A stretch of DNA of 64,000 nt from Anodontia alba (GCA_964016985.1 OZ024824.1:121261839-121325838), one strand, 5' to 3'; numbered from the stretch's first letter, positions 12,413 through 23,376 are shown. Made by a program: numbers and translations. The notes: generated by a model from the letters alone, not told the origin.

Positions 12413-12651
12413 TAGAAGCAGATATTTTCTTCACCGCGAATTTAAATAAAAAAGATTCCATATTTATCCCATTCAAGCTTACTGTTCCATGCACCGAATA
12501 TTTGTAGACAGTGGAGTCTGAGAGAACTATAGTCTGTTTGTTACGATGTATGTGCATGCTGCTCTGGGACTTCGCTGTACTCATAGGACATAAGGACCCT
12601 TGTCTAACATTGCGCGTCATCATTTTGTTTCAGTTGCAGCGAAGATTGTCT

Positions 12652-12896
12652 GGGCCCAGTTGTTCAAAGCGTCGTTAGCTTAACGAGCTCGTTAAGGGTC
12701 ATTTCGTTAACTGTTTTAGCGGATGCAATATACAATATTCTGATGTTTTTTTGCTGAAAAAATGTGAGTAGCTTTTGCCTTGCAAAAGCTACTCACATTT
12801 TTCCAGCAAAAAATTTCAGCATATTTGCGTATCACTCGATGTAAATTTTAACGACTCGTTTTTAACGACATCGTTAGCTTTGAACAACTGGGCCCT
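12652..12896. mobile_element. Family B MITE-like element, copy 1
   Basis: The termini are GGGCCCAGTTGTTCAAAGC and TTTGAACAACTGGGCCC, with subterminal CGTTAGCTTAACGAGCTC and AACGACATCGTTAG. The central hairpin is TGAGTAGCTTTTGC/GCAAAAGCTACTCA. At 245 bp with near-complete inverted symmetry, it matches copies at 17304, 23013, 26411, 43796 and 59813. Non-coding. Confidence 0.9.
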
Positions 12897-13092
12897 GGAT
12901 TCTTCAGCTCTTCACAAGTCCAGATTGTATCGTATTAACATATTGCGACTTTTTCATTCATGGGAATTGATACACTTGGAAGTTTTATGAGCCATTTATG
13001 CAAGCTAGACATTTAATGTTACTTCACCAAGCTCTTTCTAAGAAGTGTTCTACTCTAAAAGGAAATAATTTGCTCCAAACAGGAGCAAATTC

Positions 13093-13300
13093 CATCACTA
13101 AAACATGCCTATATAATTTTGAGCCCCTTAAACCCCACTTTTATATAATAAAACTGGGGTTTACAGGGGTATACATTATTTTTCTTATTTCTGCTCAAAA
13201 CCTAGATGATACTCGTTAGAACCGCCTCGTCGAGGCGGTTCTAACGAGTACCCACAATCTAGGTTTTGAGCAGAAATAAGAAAAAATATCAGAATTTGTA
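13093..13300 (-). mobile_element. Family A palindromic element, partial
   Basis: The left end is CATCACTAAAACATGCCTAT, followed by the CCCC/GGGG half and the central palindrome near 13193-13270. The far end is missing after about 13300. Both arms carry the private variant AAAACCTAG/CTAGGTTTT where other copies have AAAACATAG/CTATGTTTT. The left arm has also lost the TGTGGG segment. Confidence 0.85.
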
Positions 13301-13516
13301 ATGTTTTCTGTTTAGAATAAACCATTTTTTGTAAGGAAGTCAAATTTTGACAGTTACCTCCCTGCTCTCCCGGAATGTGCGTCCATTCCACTTTAGGAAG
13401 TACATGAAACTACTATGTGACATAAAACTTGCCAAAAGTGTCCTTATGGTACATGCTAATAAGATAGGCCCAGATCTTCCTGCACATGGCATTTTTGATC
13501 ATCGGTATGTAGATCA

Positions 13517-13760
13517 GGCCCCGAGGTAATAAAACTTTTTTCATGCTCAAGTCATCTGAGCATGAAATTTGTCCTGCTAATAAATCTCAAATTATTAACA
13601 ATTGCAAATTCTTTCTGGCTAAATATGGCTGAGCGTGAAATTTTCTCTGCCAATATATATGAAAATGCCAACGATAGTTGGCATTTTCATATTTATTAGC
13701 AGAGAAAATTTCATGCTCAGCTGAGTTGAGCATGAAAAAGTTTTATAACCTCGGGGCCAG
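13517..13760. mobile_element. Family D palindromic MITE-like element
   Basis: The ends are CAGGCCCCGAGGTAATAAAAC and GTTTTATAACCTCGGGGCC, with an inner hairpin TGAAAATGCCAAC/GTTGGCATTTTCA. It ends only 40 bp before the exon at 13800, so it sits over the likely branch-point region of that acceptor. Confidence 0.85.
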
Positions 13761-13799
13761 ATCGGCTTATCACACCTGTTATCTTTTTTTCTGTTTTAG

Positions 13800-13905
13800 G
13801 GTTTGCCAATACCTCTTAATATTGTCGGTAGAATAAGTGATACGACGGGTACTTTATTGGCGGGAGATCTAGCAGACAATAACTGTAGAATAGGGCTCAT
13901 AATTG
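13800..13905 (+). CDS. Hexokinase-like gene, exon with catalytic Asp
   Basis: This exon encodes 35 codons plus one base, entered in phase 0 after CTGTTTTAG and ended in phase 1 before GTAAGT. It carries ISDTTGTLLAG, which aligns with the NDTVGTMM motif of animal hexokinases. The Asp is the general base that activates the sugar 6-hydroxyl and is present, but the Asn before it (a sugar contact) is Ser. The preceding GLPIPLNIVGR differs from the usual DLDVVAVV strand. It ends in NCRIGLIIG, the start of the second phosphate loop that continues in the next exon. Whether the Asn-to-Ser change lowers glucose affinity or shifts substrate is not decidable from sequence. Confidence 0.9.
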
Positions 13906-14275
13906 GTAAGTAATTTTAAGCCTAAGTTATGCGAGCAAAGATTCCTTGTCAAATATGTCATTGAAACTGCATCAGATACATTTAGTTAAAACCGTATGAA
14001 GTAATATGGCATATAGCTTTGATTAAAGTCGCTTTATTTATATGGTTTGTGCTGAAACTTTTTATGTCTGTTTCTAGGTCCATCGGGGTCGAATTATGGT
14101 TTTCTTTTGCTCCAATATTCCAGTTGTGTTGTTTGACACCACTGATCTTCAAAAATCTCAATACATTAGTTTTGTTGAGCCCACCTTTGCTTCATTATAG
14201 GCTTTATCTGTGATTTATTTATTGCCCGTAATAATTCATGGATAAGTTAGCAGACCTCCACCCGGATCGAACAAA

Positions 14276-14614
14276 TACAGTTGACTCTCGCTATCTCGAA
14301 CTCGCTTATCTCGAATAACTGCTTATCTCGAAGTGAAAATCTGGTCCCTGCCTAAATATGAACATCTAACAATGGGTAAAAAATATTGTGGAAAAGAGGA
14401 GAAATTGCTCCTTAGGAGCAATTTCTCCTCTTTTCCACAATATTTTCAATATATCTCTAACTTCAAGAGTCCAATAGCATACTCATATATTTGTTAAATG
14501 TGGCTGTTCGAATTATTTTTTCCTAAATTCTGCAACTCTGATATTTTGAGGTACGGATATCTCGAAATATTTCAGAGAGTCCCTTGGAATTCGAGATAAC
14601 GAGAGTCAACTGTA
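14276..14614. mobile_element. Family C MITE, TACAGTTGACTCTCG ends
   Basis: The inverted termini TACAGTTGACTCTCGCTATC and CGAGATAACGAGAGTCAACTGTA lie at the edges and include a TA at each end. Near the centre is a perfect hairpin with arms of about 30 bp (AATATTGTGGAAAAGAGGAG...). Tc1/mariner/pogo-type ancestry is inferred from the TA edges. It matches 18939-19273. Confidence 0.85.
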
Positions 14615-14739
14615 TATGTTTTTACCACATTGGAAGCTGAGGGCGAGGATAAGGATACCGTAAATCTAGCTTAAACCCCTCAGTAATGTATTACTGATCC
14701 TTCCAAGGTCATACTGCAATTGTGGTACTTTTTGTTAAA

Positions 14740-14975
14740 TGTTCTGTAGTGTTTCACTTACAACGTTTTTCTTTTAACACTTATGTAAGTGAAAGATATT
14801 CAGTTAAGTAAGGGTAACAGAGTTGCCACCTGTTTGGAAAAGGATTTTTAGCTGTGCTGACCATCTGTTCTTTTTGTGGCTGTATTTGTCTGTCTTTCCC
14901 TTTGATGTTGAGAACTTGATGTGGATCTGATTGTATCAATTCCTGATTTCACTTATTTACTTGTCAAGTTTGTAC
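14740..14975 (+). repeat. Dispersed ~220-bp repeat
   Basis: The segment with GGGTAACAGAGTTGCCACC, CTGTATTTGTCTGTCTTTCC and TTCCTGATTTCACTTATTTAC recurs at 43255-43445 (+) and 51185-51390 (-). It has no coding signal and its class is unknown. Confidence 0.75.
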
Positions 14976-15449
14976 TACGGGTTATCACGTTCTTCGTTGC
15001 AAAATCTATGACAAATAAGTTTTTAAATGAAAAACCGTGTGGAAGCAAATAAGCGAATAAGTAGATTCAGTCTTATTGATTCTGTTCATGAGTAGTAATA
15101 TAATATGTAATACTGCTGACGCTTCTTAGCGAAAGGTTGAACGATATTCTATATTTAAATAATTCAGTATTTGCTCATTGACCCCCAAATGACCAGAAAA
15201 TATAAACTACACTAATGTGAAGTAAGGGGGAGACGTTTTATCTATACAGAAAAACTTCATCATAGAGCAGGTTATATTTTATTACCTTTGGGATCATTGA
15301 TCCCATCCTGGTTATTTGAAAATCGAATACCACTTCAGCCGGCGCTAGGGGGCGTATGCAGTCTCGCTAACTACAGTGTTGCCTATGAAGAGACTTAGTT
15401 AAACCGAGTCTCCGATTTTCGTGATTTTTTTGTGTTCTTTGTTTCCAAA

Positions 15450-16560
15450 GGCAATCCTTTTGACTTTTATTTAAAAATGTTCCTCTCACCACTGGACTGA
15501 TTTCAATATAATTTGTCAGTTAATGTTTCTTTGGTGATCCACTACCACGATTGTTCATCAGGATTCGTCAAAAATATGGCCACTGGGAGACGTGACTTAT
15601 TTTCCCTATATAGAAAACTTTAAAAGTCATTTTATCAGAAACCACCGGACTGATGTCAGTATAATTTTATTTGATTTGTTTGAAAACATGGCCGCCAGCG
15701 GGTGGGGCTTATTTTTCCTAAATATTTATATAGGAAAACTTTAAAAATGTTGTCAGAAACCATTGGACCGATTTCAATATAGGTTGGCAGAAATGTTCCT
15801 TTGGTGACTTTTTACCAAGATTGTTTAAGCCATCATGATTCATAATAACATTGCTGTCAGGAGGCGGGGCTTATTTTCCCTATGTATCTAAAGAGAAATC
15901 TTTTAAAAATCTCATCAGAAACCACTGTACCGATTTCAGTATATGTATGAGAACTGTTCATTTGGTGATCCTCTACCAAGATTGTTCAAGCTATCAAAAT
16001 TCTTCAAAAATATCCGTGGGTGGAGGGGTGGGGGGGGGGGGTGGGTTTGGTAGGGGGGCATATTTTCCCTACATATTTATATTTAAACTTTAAAACCTTG
16101 TCTGAAATTAAAAGGCCCAGGCCTTTAATATTTGGTATGTAGCTTCATAGACTCATACATGAAAAAAAAGTTTAAAAATCTTCTGGTGTAAAACTAGAAG
16201 GCCATGGCATTTGATATATTGGTATATGGCTTTAGGTAAAGGACCTCTAGCAAAATTGGTCAAAATAAAAAAACCGGGGTCAAAAGTGGCCCCGGACAGG
16301 TGAGGGAGAGGGGTGGGGTGGGGGCTCTTGTTTTATGTAGATTCATATTTGGAAATTCTTTAAAGTTCTTCTTGTGTGAAACTAGAAACCCGAGATGTGA
16401 TATAACTTCATCTTCACCTAATGGGCCTTTACTGAGGTTGTTCAAATTACAGCCCTGGGACCAAAACTGTCTCCATTCCGGGGGTTATTAGTTTTAGATA
16501 CACTGATATAGGGAAAACTTAAAATTCTTCTTGTCTGAAACCAGAAGGCTCAGGCCTTTG
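15450..16560 (+). repeat. Degenerate tandem array, ~120-160-bp unit
   Basis: GAAACCACTGGACTGATTTC-like landmarks occur near 15487, 15640, 15757 and 15919, followed by weaker copies (TCTGAAATTAAAAGGCC and similar) to about 16560. A poly-G tract lies at 16028-16050. Part of the same broad class of tandem-cored elements, but no clear termini are seen. Confidence 0.7.
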
Positions 16561-17212
16561 ATATTCAGTATGTAGCTTTATCTAGTGGGCTTGTCCTAAG
16601 ATTGTTAAATTTATAGCACTGGGGGCATTTGTATAGGATTATCATGCCACTCTTGAACATAAAATGCATAAAATAAATAATGAAATCTATTTGTGTGAAA
16701 CTTAAAATATATGTATGTAAATATGTCAGTTCGGATGAGCGGTATAAGACCATCGTCATCCTCTTGTTTCCAAATTATTCGCATGTTCCGTTTCATACTG
16801 ATATAGGTATTCATTTGAATTTCTTCTGTGTATTTTGTTTAAAAGTATATATTCATATTTCCTGGAATGTAGTGTTTGCATTTAAATTTGATTTGTGGAT
16901 TTTGTGTAAAGGTATATATTCGTATTTCACTGAATGTAGTATTTTATTTTATTTTGCACAAATAAAGAGCTTTCTCAGTCAGGCATACTATTATTTTTGT
17001 TGTGGCATATTAGTTCTTAGTCCTCCGTATTGTGACACAGAGCCATATCATATCATGGCGAAAGGTACGACGAACACCAAAGTAATTTCCTTCTCACTAT
17101 GATTTGATTTTCACATTTTGTTGATGAGCTTTAATCAAATTAAAAATGTATCAAATCCAGCAAACGCAGCACTTGGAACGAATACATACAAGCGGTCTGT
17201 AAAAGTATTATT
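16561..17212. other. Non-coding intronic sequence
   Basis: AT-rich, with short internal similarities (ATATATTCATATTTC.TGAATGTAGT near 16846 and 16912). No gene or known repeat recognised. Confidence 0.4.
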
Positions 17213-17640
17213 CTGGTATATTGTTGCAGTGAGAGTCTACGCCATGTTATTAAAATAGATATCAGATTTGTCTACTTGTTGATAAATTAGACATCCTCTA
17301 TCACGGCCCAGTTGTTCAAAGCTAACGACGTCGTTAGTTAACGATTCGTTAAAATTTACATTGAGTGATACGCAAATATGCTGAAATTTTTTGCTGAAAA
17401 AATGTGAGTAGCTTTTGCAGTGCAAAAGCTACTCACATTTTTTCAGCAAAAAATATCAGAAAATTGTATATTGAATCCACTAAAACAGTTAACGAAATGA
17501 CCCTTAATGAGCTCGTTAAGCTAACGATGCTTTGAACAACTGGGCCCTGGTATATTGTTGCAGTGAGAGTCTACGCCATGTTATTAAAATAGATATCAGA
17601 TTTGTCTACTTGTTGATAAATTAGACATCCTCCATCACGG
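17213..17640. repeat. 94-bp direct repeat flanking family B element
   Basis: Positions 17213-17306 and 17547-17640 are nearly identical, with one visible difference (CCTCTATC against CCTCCATC). They flank a family B element directly and are far longer than a normal transposition target duplication. Confidence 0.9.
17304..17548. mobile_element. Family B MITE-like element, copy 2
   Basis: The termini are GGCCCAGTTGTTCAAAGC and GCTTTGAACAACTGGGCCC. The central hairpin has long arms (GCTGAAAAAATGTGAGTAGC...GCAG). Its orientation is opposite to copy 1 by the position of the ACATTGAGTGATACGCAAAT segment. Confidence 0.9.
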
Positions 17641-18536
17641 AAGTAGATAAGAACTATTAAATGATAATATCGTTCCACTTCTTGATTGGGTTTAATAAAG
17701 ATTACAACGTTTTGAATAAACTATTTTAGGGAAATGAGTACACTTTTTTGGAAAGACAACTCTGTCACAATTGTTTGCCATAGGTTAAATTAAAAGGGTC
17801 TAAAAGCTAAGAACAACGCTCTACTTGGAGGCAAATTATTTTTCGTTTTGAGCATACAACTTTCTACAAGAGACTTGATGTACAGGAATTGTAGCAGGAA
17901 CCAATCAAAACTCCGATCTCCCTTATAAAAATGACAAACATTACTATGCAGAGCAGAACATATGTAAGAAAACTGTTGTGCTGATTTTAAAGACAGCTAT
18001 TTTAACATTTGTTAAATTTAAGAGGAATTAGCGTTGAGAGCAATGAACACAGTATGCCACCCGTTGCCTCCAGATTCCACCATAAAAAGTAGTACTGGAC
18101 AACATATTTGCTTTGCTTGTAATAAGAACGTTCAATGGTAGTGTTGTAGATTACATAGACTGGCTCCAGTCTCCAGTGACTAAATATATTTGTCATAATC
18201 CTTTTTGATAATCCACTAAAATAAAACCAAACAAATATCATGACTATAAAGGCTGGTCACTAGTTTGGGTTTGCACCGTTTGTCCAGGCTTGTCTGACTG
18301 AATACTTAAGGTCAGTACGGTGTGTTTAAGAAGTGACATGGGCTTTCTGGGGAGAGGATTGTGCATGCACTGATTGTATTGTACTCACGACTTTTTCAGG
18401 CAGTCATTTTGTTTGCATGATGCTTTATTCAGATATTTTAAATTTGCAAACATATGCTCGGTTCTCATTGCGAAATCCTTTGTCTTAGGTACCGTGCACA
18501 ACAAATGTTTACTCTAATCATTGCTTGTTTCTTTGT
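17641..18536. other. Non-coding intronic sequence
   Basis: No repeat shared with the rest of the window and no coding exon recognised. Confidence 0.4.
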
Positions 18537-18815
18537 CATCACGAAAACATGCCTATGTAATTTTGACCCCCTTAAACCCCACTTTTATATAGTACAACTG
18601 GGGTTTACAGGGGTATACATTATTTTTCTTATTTCTGCTCAAAAACATAGATTGTGGGTACTCGTTAGAACCGCCTCGCCGAGGCGGTTCTAACGAGTAC
18701 CCACAATCTATGTTTTGAGCAGAAATATGAAAAATATCAGAATTTTTTATCTGAAAATTTTTATTTTTTGGTGGTAAAATTTGAAGTATATTTGAATAGG
18801 CGTGTTTTCGTAATG
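18537..18815 (-). mobile_element. Family A palindromic element, intact
   Basis: The ends are CATCACGAAAACATGCCTAT and AATAGGCGTGTTTTCGTAATG. The central palindrome at about 18641-18722 carries the typical TTGTGGGTACTCGTTAGAAC arm. Confidence 0.93.
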
Positions 18816-18829
18816 TGTTTTCATCCGCA

Positions 18830-18930
18830 GCTGTATGGCGTTTGTTTGTCATTGTTTGTTCTTCATATCTCCTTCTTTTTGTGCCTTGGGAAGGCTGCGC
18901 CTCATGATTGTTGCATTTCCTGGGAAACTT
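18830..18930. repeat. Dispersed ~90-bp repeat
   Basis: CTCCTTCTTTTTGTGCC...GGAAGGCTGCGCCTC is a relative of the segments at 29590, 29200, 42450, 44620 and 2325. Its class is unknown. Confidence 0.55.
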
Positions 18931-18938
18931 CATTTATA

Positions 18939-19273
18939 TACAGTCGACTCTCGTTATCTCGACTTCGCTTATCTCGAATAACCGCTTATCTCGAAGTGAA
19001 AATATTGTCCCTGTTTTAACATGGAGATCTAACAACAGGAAACAAAATATTGTGGAAAAGAGGAGAAATTGCTCATAAGGAGCAATTTCTCCTCTTTTTC
19101 ACAATATTTTCAATATATCTCTAACTTCAGGTGTCATATTCATATTGATTTGTTAAATGTGGTTGTTTCATTTATTGTTTCCTCAATTCTGCAAATCTGA
19201 TATGTCGAGGTACGGATATCTCGAAGCATTTCAGAGAGTCCCTTGGTTTTCGAGAAAACGTGAGTCGACTGTA
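18939..19273. mobile_element. Family C MITE, copy 2
   Basis: The ends are TACAGTCGACTCTCGTTATC and GAAAACGTGAGTCGACTGTA. The same central hairpin (TATTGTGGAAAAGAGGAG...) is present. It is clearly homologous to 14276-14614 along its whole length. Confidence 0.88.
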
Positions 19274-20101
19274 TTTTATAAACTATCAAATATTTATATT
19301 TTTCTCATAGTAAAATGACTATGAAACTAGTTCCTCTTGTTCTTAACGTGTCTAAATTTTCACAGTATTTTTGTGAAATATCAGTAATTAAAAATCAGTG
19401 CAGAAAAGCAACCAATACTTTCATGTATATACATATAGCAATCAATATACTACAGATATTGCATAGTTCAGACATATTAGCAGTAAATTTTGTTTAAGGG
19501 CATAAATTTGAGACGATGATAGATAAACAGAAAAAAAAATGGTTTTAATAAGATAAGGTCAAGCAGAAGAAACGTTTTTGATGTTTTGATTTCGAACAAA
19601 ATGCCGAGCAAGAATTTGTTTCAATGTAATTTACTGTTATTTTGCTATAAAGACATACTTAACCATAACACGGCTTAGCCATTTGTTTTTTCTACACTAT
19701 TGCTACTACTTCTACTACTACTTATAATAATGTTATATGTAATATTTTATAAACATACGTGTAATTGTTATTGTTTCAGTCGGTTTGGCATTTCTGCGGT
19801 TTCCGACTTGAATGGGGATTATGTCTAACACTAAACTGTATACTGATATACAATATTAACCCTTAGAAACAGACAAGGTGCCATTGAACGCGGCGTCTGA
19901 TCAGGCTCTGGACAGTCGGCCTTTCATTCTGCATTTCTTAGATAAATCTAACGGGTAGTTAAATTGACATATTCAAATTTTAGGACATGCACGATAAGGA
20001 GTCACCGTATTCAATCTATACCCCTAAAAGCGGCGCACAGTCAAGATCTTTCATAGTCTTCTGATTACAGCCAGTGTACTTTTTGTCTACTTCTTTATAA
20101 A
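19274..20101. other. Non-coding intronic sequence
   Basis: AT-rich, with a short CTACTACTTCTACTACTAC tract near 19701. No gene recognised. Confidence 0.4.
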
Positions 20102-20178
20102 GGCATAAGTTGTGGGTATCAGTTTGAATTACATCGACTTGTCGATGCAATTCAAATGAGTACCCACAACATGCTTTT
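20102..20178. repeat. Hairpin with GTTGTGGGTA stem
   Basis: ATAAGTTGTGGGTATCAGTT...TGAATT pairs with AATTCAAATGAGTACCCACAAC around a CATCGACTTGTCGATG centre. The stem resembles the family A core although the flanks are unrelated. Confidence 0.75.
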
Positions 20179-20185
20179 ATAAAGC

Positions 20186-20286
20186 AAATCAGAAAAAAAA
20201 AAACAAAAACAAAAAAAAAAAAAAAAACAACAAAAAAAAACAAAAAAAAAAAAAAAAAAAAAAAAACAAAAAAAAAAAAAAAACAC
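20186..20286. repeat. A/C-rich low-complexity tract
   Basis: About 100 bp of poly-A broken by single C residues. The minus-strand phenylalanine/valine-rich frame over it is not a gene. Confidence 0.95.
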
Positions 20287-20463
20287 AAAGACATCGCATA
20301 AGCATCAGTAGATGAATTTTCGCTGATCTTTTTTTTTAAGTATACCCTTAATATTGGTGGATACATGTTTTACCACAAATGTTCCCAGTATTTTTGAAAA
20401 ACCTAAGCGCACGGTGGGGTAATTAGGTCGATAACGGCAAGTTCTCCCAAATTGTCTTTATAG

Positions 20464-20552
20464 GGACAGGCTCGAATGCAGCTTTTGTGGAGTATACAAA
20501 GAATATAGAGAAATGGGACACTTGTTATAAAGATGATGATGATTCGGATTTG
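20464..20552 (+). CDS. Hexokinase-like gene, exon with second phosphate loop
   Basis: This 89-bp exon is entered in phase 1 (G|GG) after TCTTTATAG and leaves in phase 0 before GTAAGT. Joined to the previous exon it gives GLIIGTGSNAAFVE, matching GLIVGTGTNACYME of animal hexokinases, the loop that binds ATP phosphates. It then reads NIEKW and an acidic DDDDSDL stretch where family members have a short variable loop before the next beta strand. The acidic run is unusual but falls in a region of known length variation. Confidence 0.92.
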
Positions 20553-20789
20553 GTAAGTCGTGCAACTTAGCTCAGATATGTTTATATATCTTCGGTTATA
20601 CGTAAAACTTCCATACTACACATTAGAAGCTTTAGACTATTCTTGAAGGTACACACCTTAACATTTTTGTGGTATTACATTGCCGTAGTAACCCACAGTA
20701 TAGGTACACCATATGTACTTACCATACTTGTCCAAAATATTGAAATAGTCCATTATACTACCCTTGATGTGTATAAATATTGCTGTATG

Positions 20790-20875
20790 TATGACAAACA
20801 GTGGAGACCCTGATCAGACGCCGCATTCTGCGGCGTCTGCTCTGGGTTTACACTGTTTGCAAAAATCTATCTGTC
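20790..20875. repeat. Copy of CAAACAGTG inverted repeat
   Basis: ACAAACAGTGGAGACCCTGATC pairs loosely with CTCTGGGTTTACACTGTTTGC around GACGCCGCATTCTGCGGCGTC, which is a perfect 20-bp palindrome apart from its centre. Confidence 0.8.
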
Positions 20876-20899
20876 CCAATACTTAGGGTTTTTACATTA

Positions 20900-21030
20900 T
20901 GTTAACCTTTACCACTCTCTGGGCCAATTCAGTAGATGATTATGTTTTTCTTTTTGTTTCAGAAAATAGTCTTTGATATTTCATGCAAATTGTCTTGAAA
21001 TGAGACAATTTGCACTTAATGCCAAAGCCT
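20900..21030. repeat. Dispersed AAATAG...TTTGACATTTCATGC repeat
   Basis: CACTCTCTGGGCCAATTCAG followed by a loose hairpin (CATGCAAATTGTCT/AGACAATTTGCA). Relatives lie near 24000, 25665, 51940, 56940, 57110 and 57270. Confidence 0.65.
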
Positions 21031-21045
21031 ATTTACTGCAAAAGG

Positions 21046-21048
21046 ATG

Positions 21049-21077
<29 letters not shown>
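21046..21077. repeat. Poly-A tract
   Basis: A run of about 30 A residues, possibly a retroposon tail but with no recognised body upstream. Confidence 0.9.
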
Positions 21078-21079
<2 letters not shown>

Positions 21080-21154
21080 GTGCAAACGTTCATTATACCA
21101 AGCCTACTAAACGTTAATAAAGTAAAAAACCTGATACCTGGGGGAAATTGCTGT

Positions 21155-21405
21155 CATTACGAAAACATGCTTATTCAAATATACTGAAAATTTTACTACC
21201 AAAATATGAAAAATTTCGGATAAAAAATTCTGATATTTTTCGAATTTCTGCTCAAAACATAGATGAGGCGGTTCTAACGAGTACCCACAATCTATGTTTT
21301 TGAACAGAAATAAGAAAAATAATTTATACCCCTGTAAACCCCAGTTTTACTATATAAAAGTGGGGTTTCAGGGTGTCAAAATTATAAAGGTATGTTTTCG
21401 TGATG
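21155..21405 (+). mobile_element. Family A element with damaged palindrome
   Basis: Both termini are present (CATTACGAAAACATGC and GTATGTTTTCGTGATG). Most of the left arm of the central palindrome is deleted (ATAGATGAGGCGG), leaving no long hairpin. Confidence 0.9.
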
Positions 21406-22002
21406 ATTTGGGTGAACTGTCGCTGCCCTCATGTATATGTACAAGAGCGATTGAGAGTTTGTTCCAATGGTCATGCTTCATCGAGAAAATAGTTCATGAA
21501 GACTAAGCATAGGTGCAGGCAAGAGAGTTATGTAGATATTTCTTGTTCTTTTATTTATTTATTTATTTTTTATTTATACAATGTTTAAAGAGGGTAACAC
21601 AATTAGCTATATTAGCTAGTCTACCTTGTGGCCCTCTGCAGAAACTAAAAGTACAAATAATAAGTAAAAAAAAGTAAACAGTCATCATACCTACACATAT
21701 ATACAATATATACAGTAAAAATTAAGATATTAAATCATTAAGAGATTTAGAATTGGGACTGCTGATAAACTATTCCAACTTAAAATTTAAAAATGTCTTA
21801 GCGAAGACCGGGTAAACTGTAAATGTAGAATAAGTATGGAATGTGTATCAGCTGTCGGACTTTTAAAATATCTCAAAGAGCACACTTGCAAATTACTGGA
21901 AAACATACGCTCTGGTATTAATTTGCATGACATGATACACGTGATCAAATGACTAGGTACACGAAGTTTGTTCCTATTTTCAGCTCCGCAAAAAGTATGA
22001 CC
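21406..22002. other. Non-coding intronic sequence
   Basis: It contains a TTTATTTATTTATTTTTTATTTA tract near 21549. No gene recognised. Confidence 0.4.
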
Positions 22003-22307
22003 TTCACGAAAACATGCCTATATAATTTTGCCCCCCTTACACCCCACTTTATGTAGTAAAACTGGGGTTTACAGGGGTATATGTTATTTTTCTTTCTGCT
22101 CAAAACATAGATTGTGGGTACTCGTTAGAACCGCCTCGACGATGCGGTTCTAACTCGTTAGAACCGCCTCGACGATGCGGTTCTAACGAGTACCCACAAT
22201 CTATGTTTGAGCAGAAATATGAAAAATATCAGAACTTTTTATCTGAAAATTTTCATTTTTTAGTGGTAAAATTTTCAGTATATTTGAATAGGTGTGTTTT
22301 CGTAATG
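22003..22307 (-). mobile_element. Family A element with duplicated hairpin tip
   Basis: The ends are TTCACGAAAACATGCCTATA and ATAGGTGTGTTTTCGTAATG. The central segment with CGTTAGAACCGCCTCGACG is present twice in tandem (about 22123 and 22157), giving two nested stem-loops. Confidence 0.9.
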
Positions 22308-23012
22308 TTTTTAGAATATCTCCATCTACACCCAATGAAATTTGTTCAAATAAAGTGCAAAGTTCGCGGTAGATCAAGTTCTTTCAGTAGGTATAAGCGC
22401 TATTCTGAGGTCTGGTCTGATTCTCGAGAACATTCGGAAAATTGTTTACTCTCAGTCTGGGCTACCGAGACATTGTTTACGAATTTTGACGAAAAAAAAT
22501 CTCAGCATGTTCTTGCGAATCAGACCAGATCTCAGAATAGTGCTTACATAAGCTGAAAGATTGATTTTCCTCGTACTTTGCACTTTATTAAAACAAAATC
22601 TATTAGGTATAAAAAAAAAAAGACTCTAAATAGTCCCTCCTTATGCGGAGCGAAAACTAGAAACAAACACCGTGTACCTAGTCATTTGGTCACGTGGATT
22701 CTCCACACTGTGATAAAGCAGAAAGAAAATTTGTCGTCAGCTGAATTAAGCCGTAAAGTACAAAAGTATTTTATTTCACTAATGTCAATGGAGGACAGGT
22801 TGTGATATATGATTGTAAGACAACCTCAGTTTCAGAGCAAGGCGACTTTGCTTCATCAAGAACAAAATTCATATTTGTCATAACTGACAGCTCGTGATGT
22901 ATGGATGAGATGAGTATTCCATTCATATAAATGCTCTCGTATATCAGTACATTTCTAATGTACTTGGTAGAAAAGTAGTTGCGTGTCAACTTCACCCGTA
23001 AGTAATTACTCT
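22308..23012. other. Non-coding intronic sequence with imperfect inverted repeat
   Basis: AAAGTGCAAAG near 22354 and CTTTGCACTTT near 22573 bound a loose inverted repeat with inner arms near 22385-22430 and 22510-22555 (AGCGCTATTCTGAG..CTGGTCTGATTC and its complement). The remainder is unremarkable. Confidence 0.5.
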
Positions 23013-23254
23013 GGGCCCAGTTGTTCAAAGCTAACGACATCGTTAGTTAACGATTCGTTAAAATTTACATCCAGTGATACGCAAATATGCTGAAATTTTT
23101 TGCTGAAAAAATGTGAGTAGCTTTTGCAGTGCAAAAGCTACTCACATTTTTAGCAAAAATATCAGAATATTGTATATTGAATCCACTAAAACAGTTAACG
23201 AAATGACCCTTAACGAGCTCGTTAAGCTAACGACGCTTTGAACAACTGGGCCCT
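23013..23254. mobile_element. Family B MITE-like element, copy 3
   Basis: GGGCCCAGTTGTTCAAAGC and GCTTTGAACAACTGGGCCC termini. The central hairpin has slightly shortened right-arm ends. Confidence 0.92.
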
Positions 23255-23376
23255 GAGATTTAACATTTGAGCCGGGGAACAGCTTTTCCTACAAGATTGC
23301 ATGTACGCCCAGTGAAGAGGCAGATCAGCCTGCGCAACCAAAGCATCTTTAGATGGACAGCGAAGAATCTGATAAG

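Noticed and set aside
16680..17102. 140-codon plus-strand open frame
   Set aside because: It is hydrophobic and AT-driven with internal tandem similarity (two ATATATTC..TGAATGTAGT units). No domain or splice support is seen.
20016..20366. Phenylalanine-rich minus-strand reading frame
   Set aside because: It is the translation of an A/C homopolymer tract. The same applies to 12285-12623 and 40117-40363.
22203..22556. 117-codon plus-strand open frame
   Set aside because: It begins inside a family A element and continues into a loose inverted repeat. No domain is recognised.
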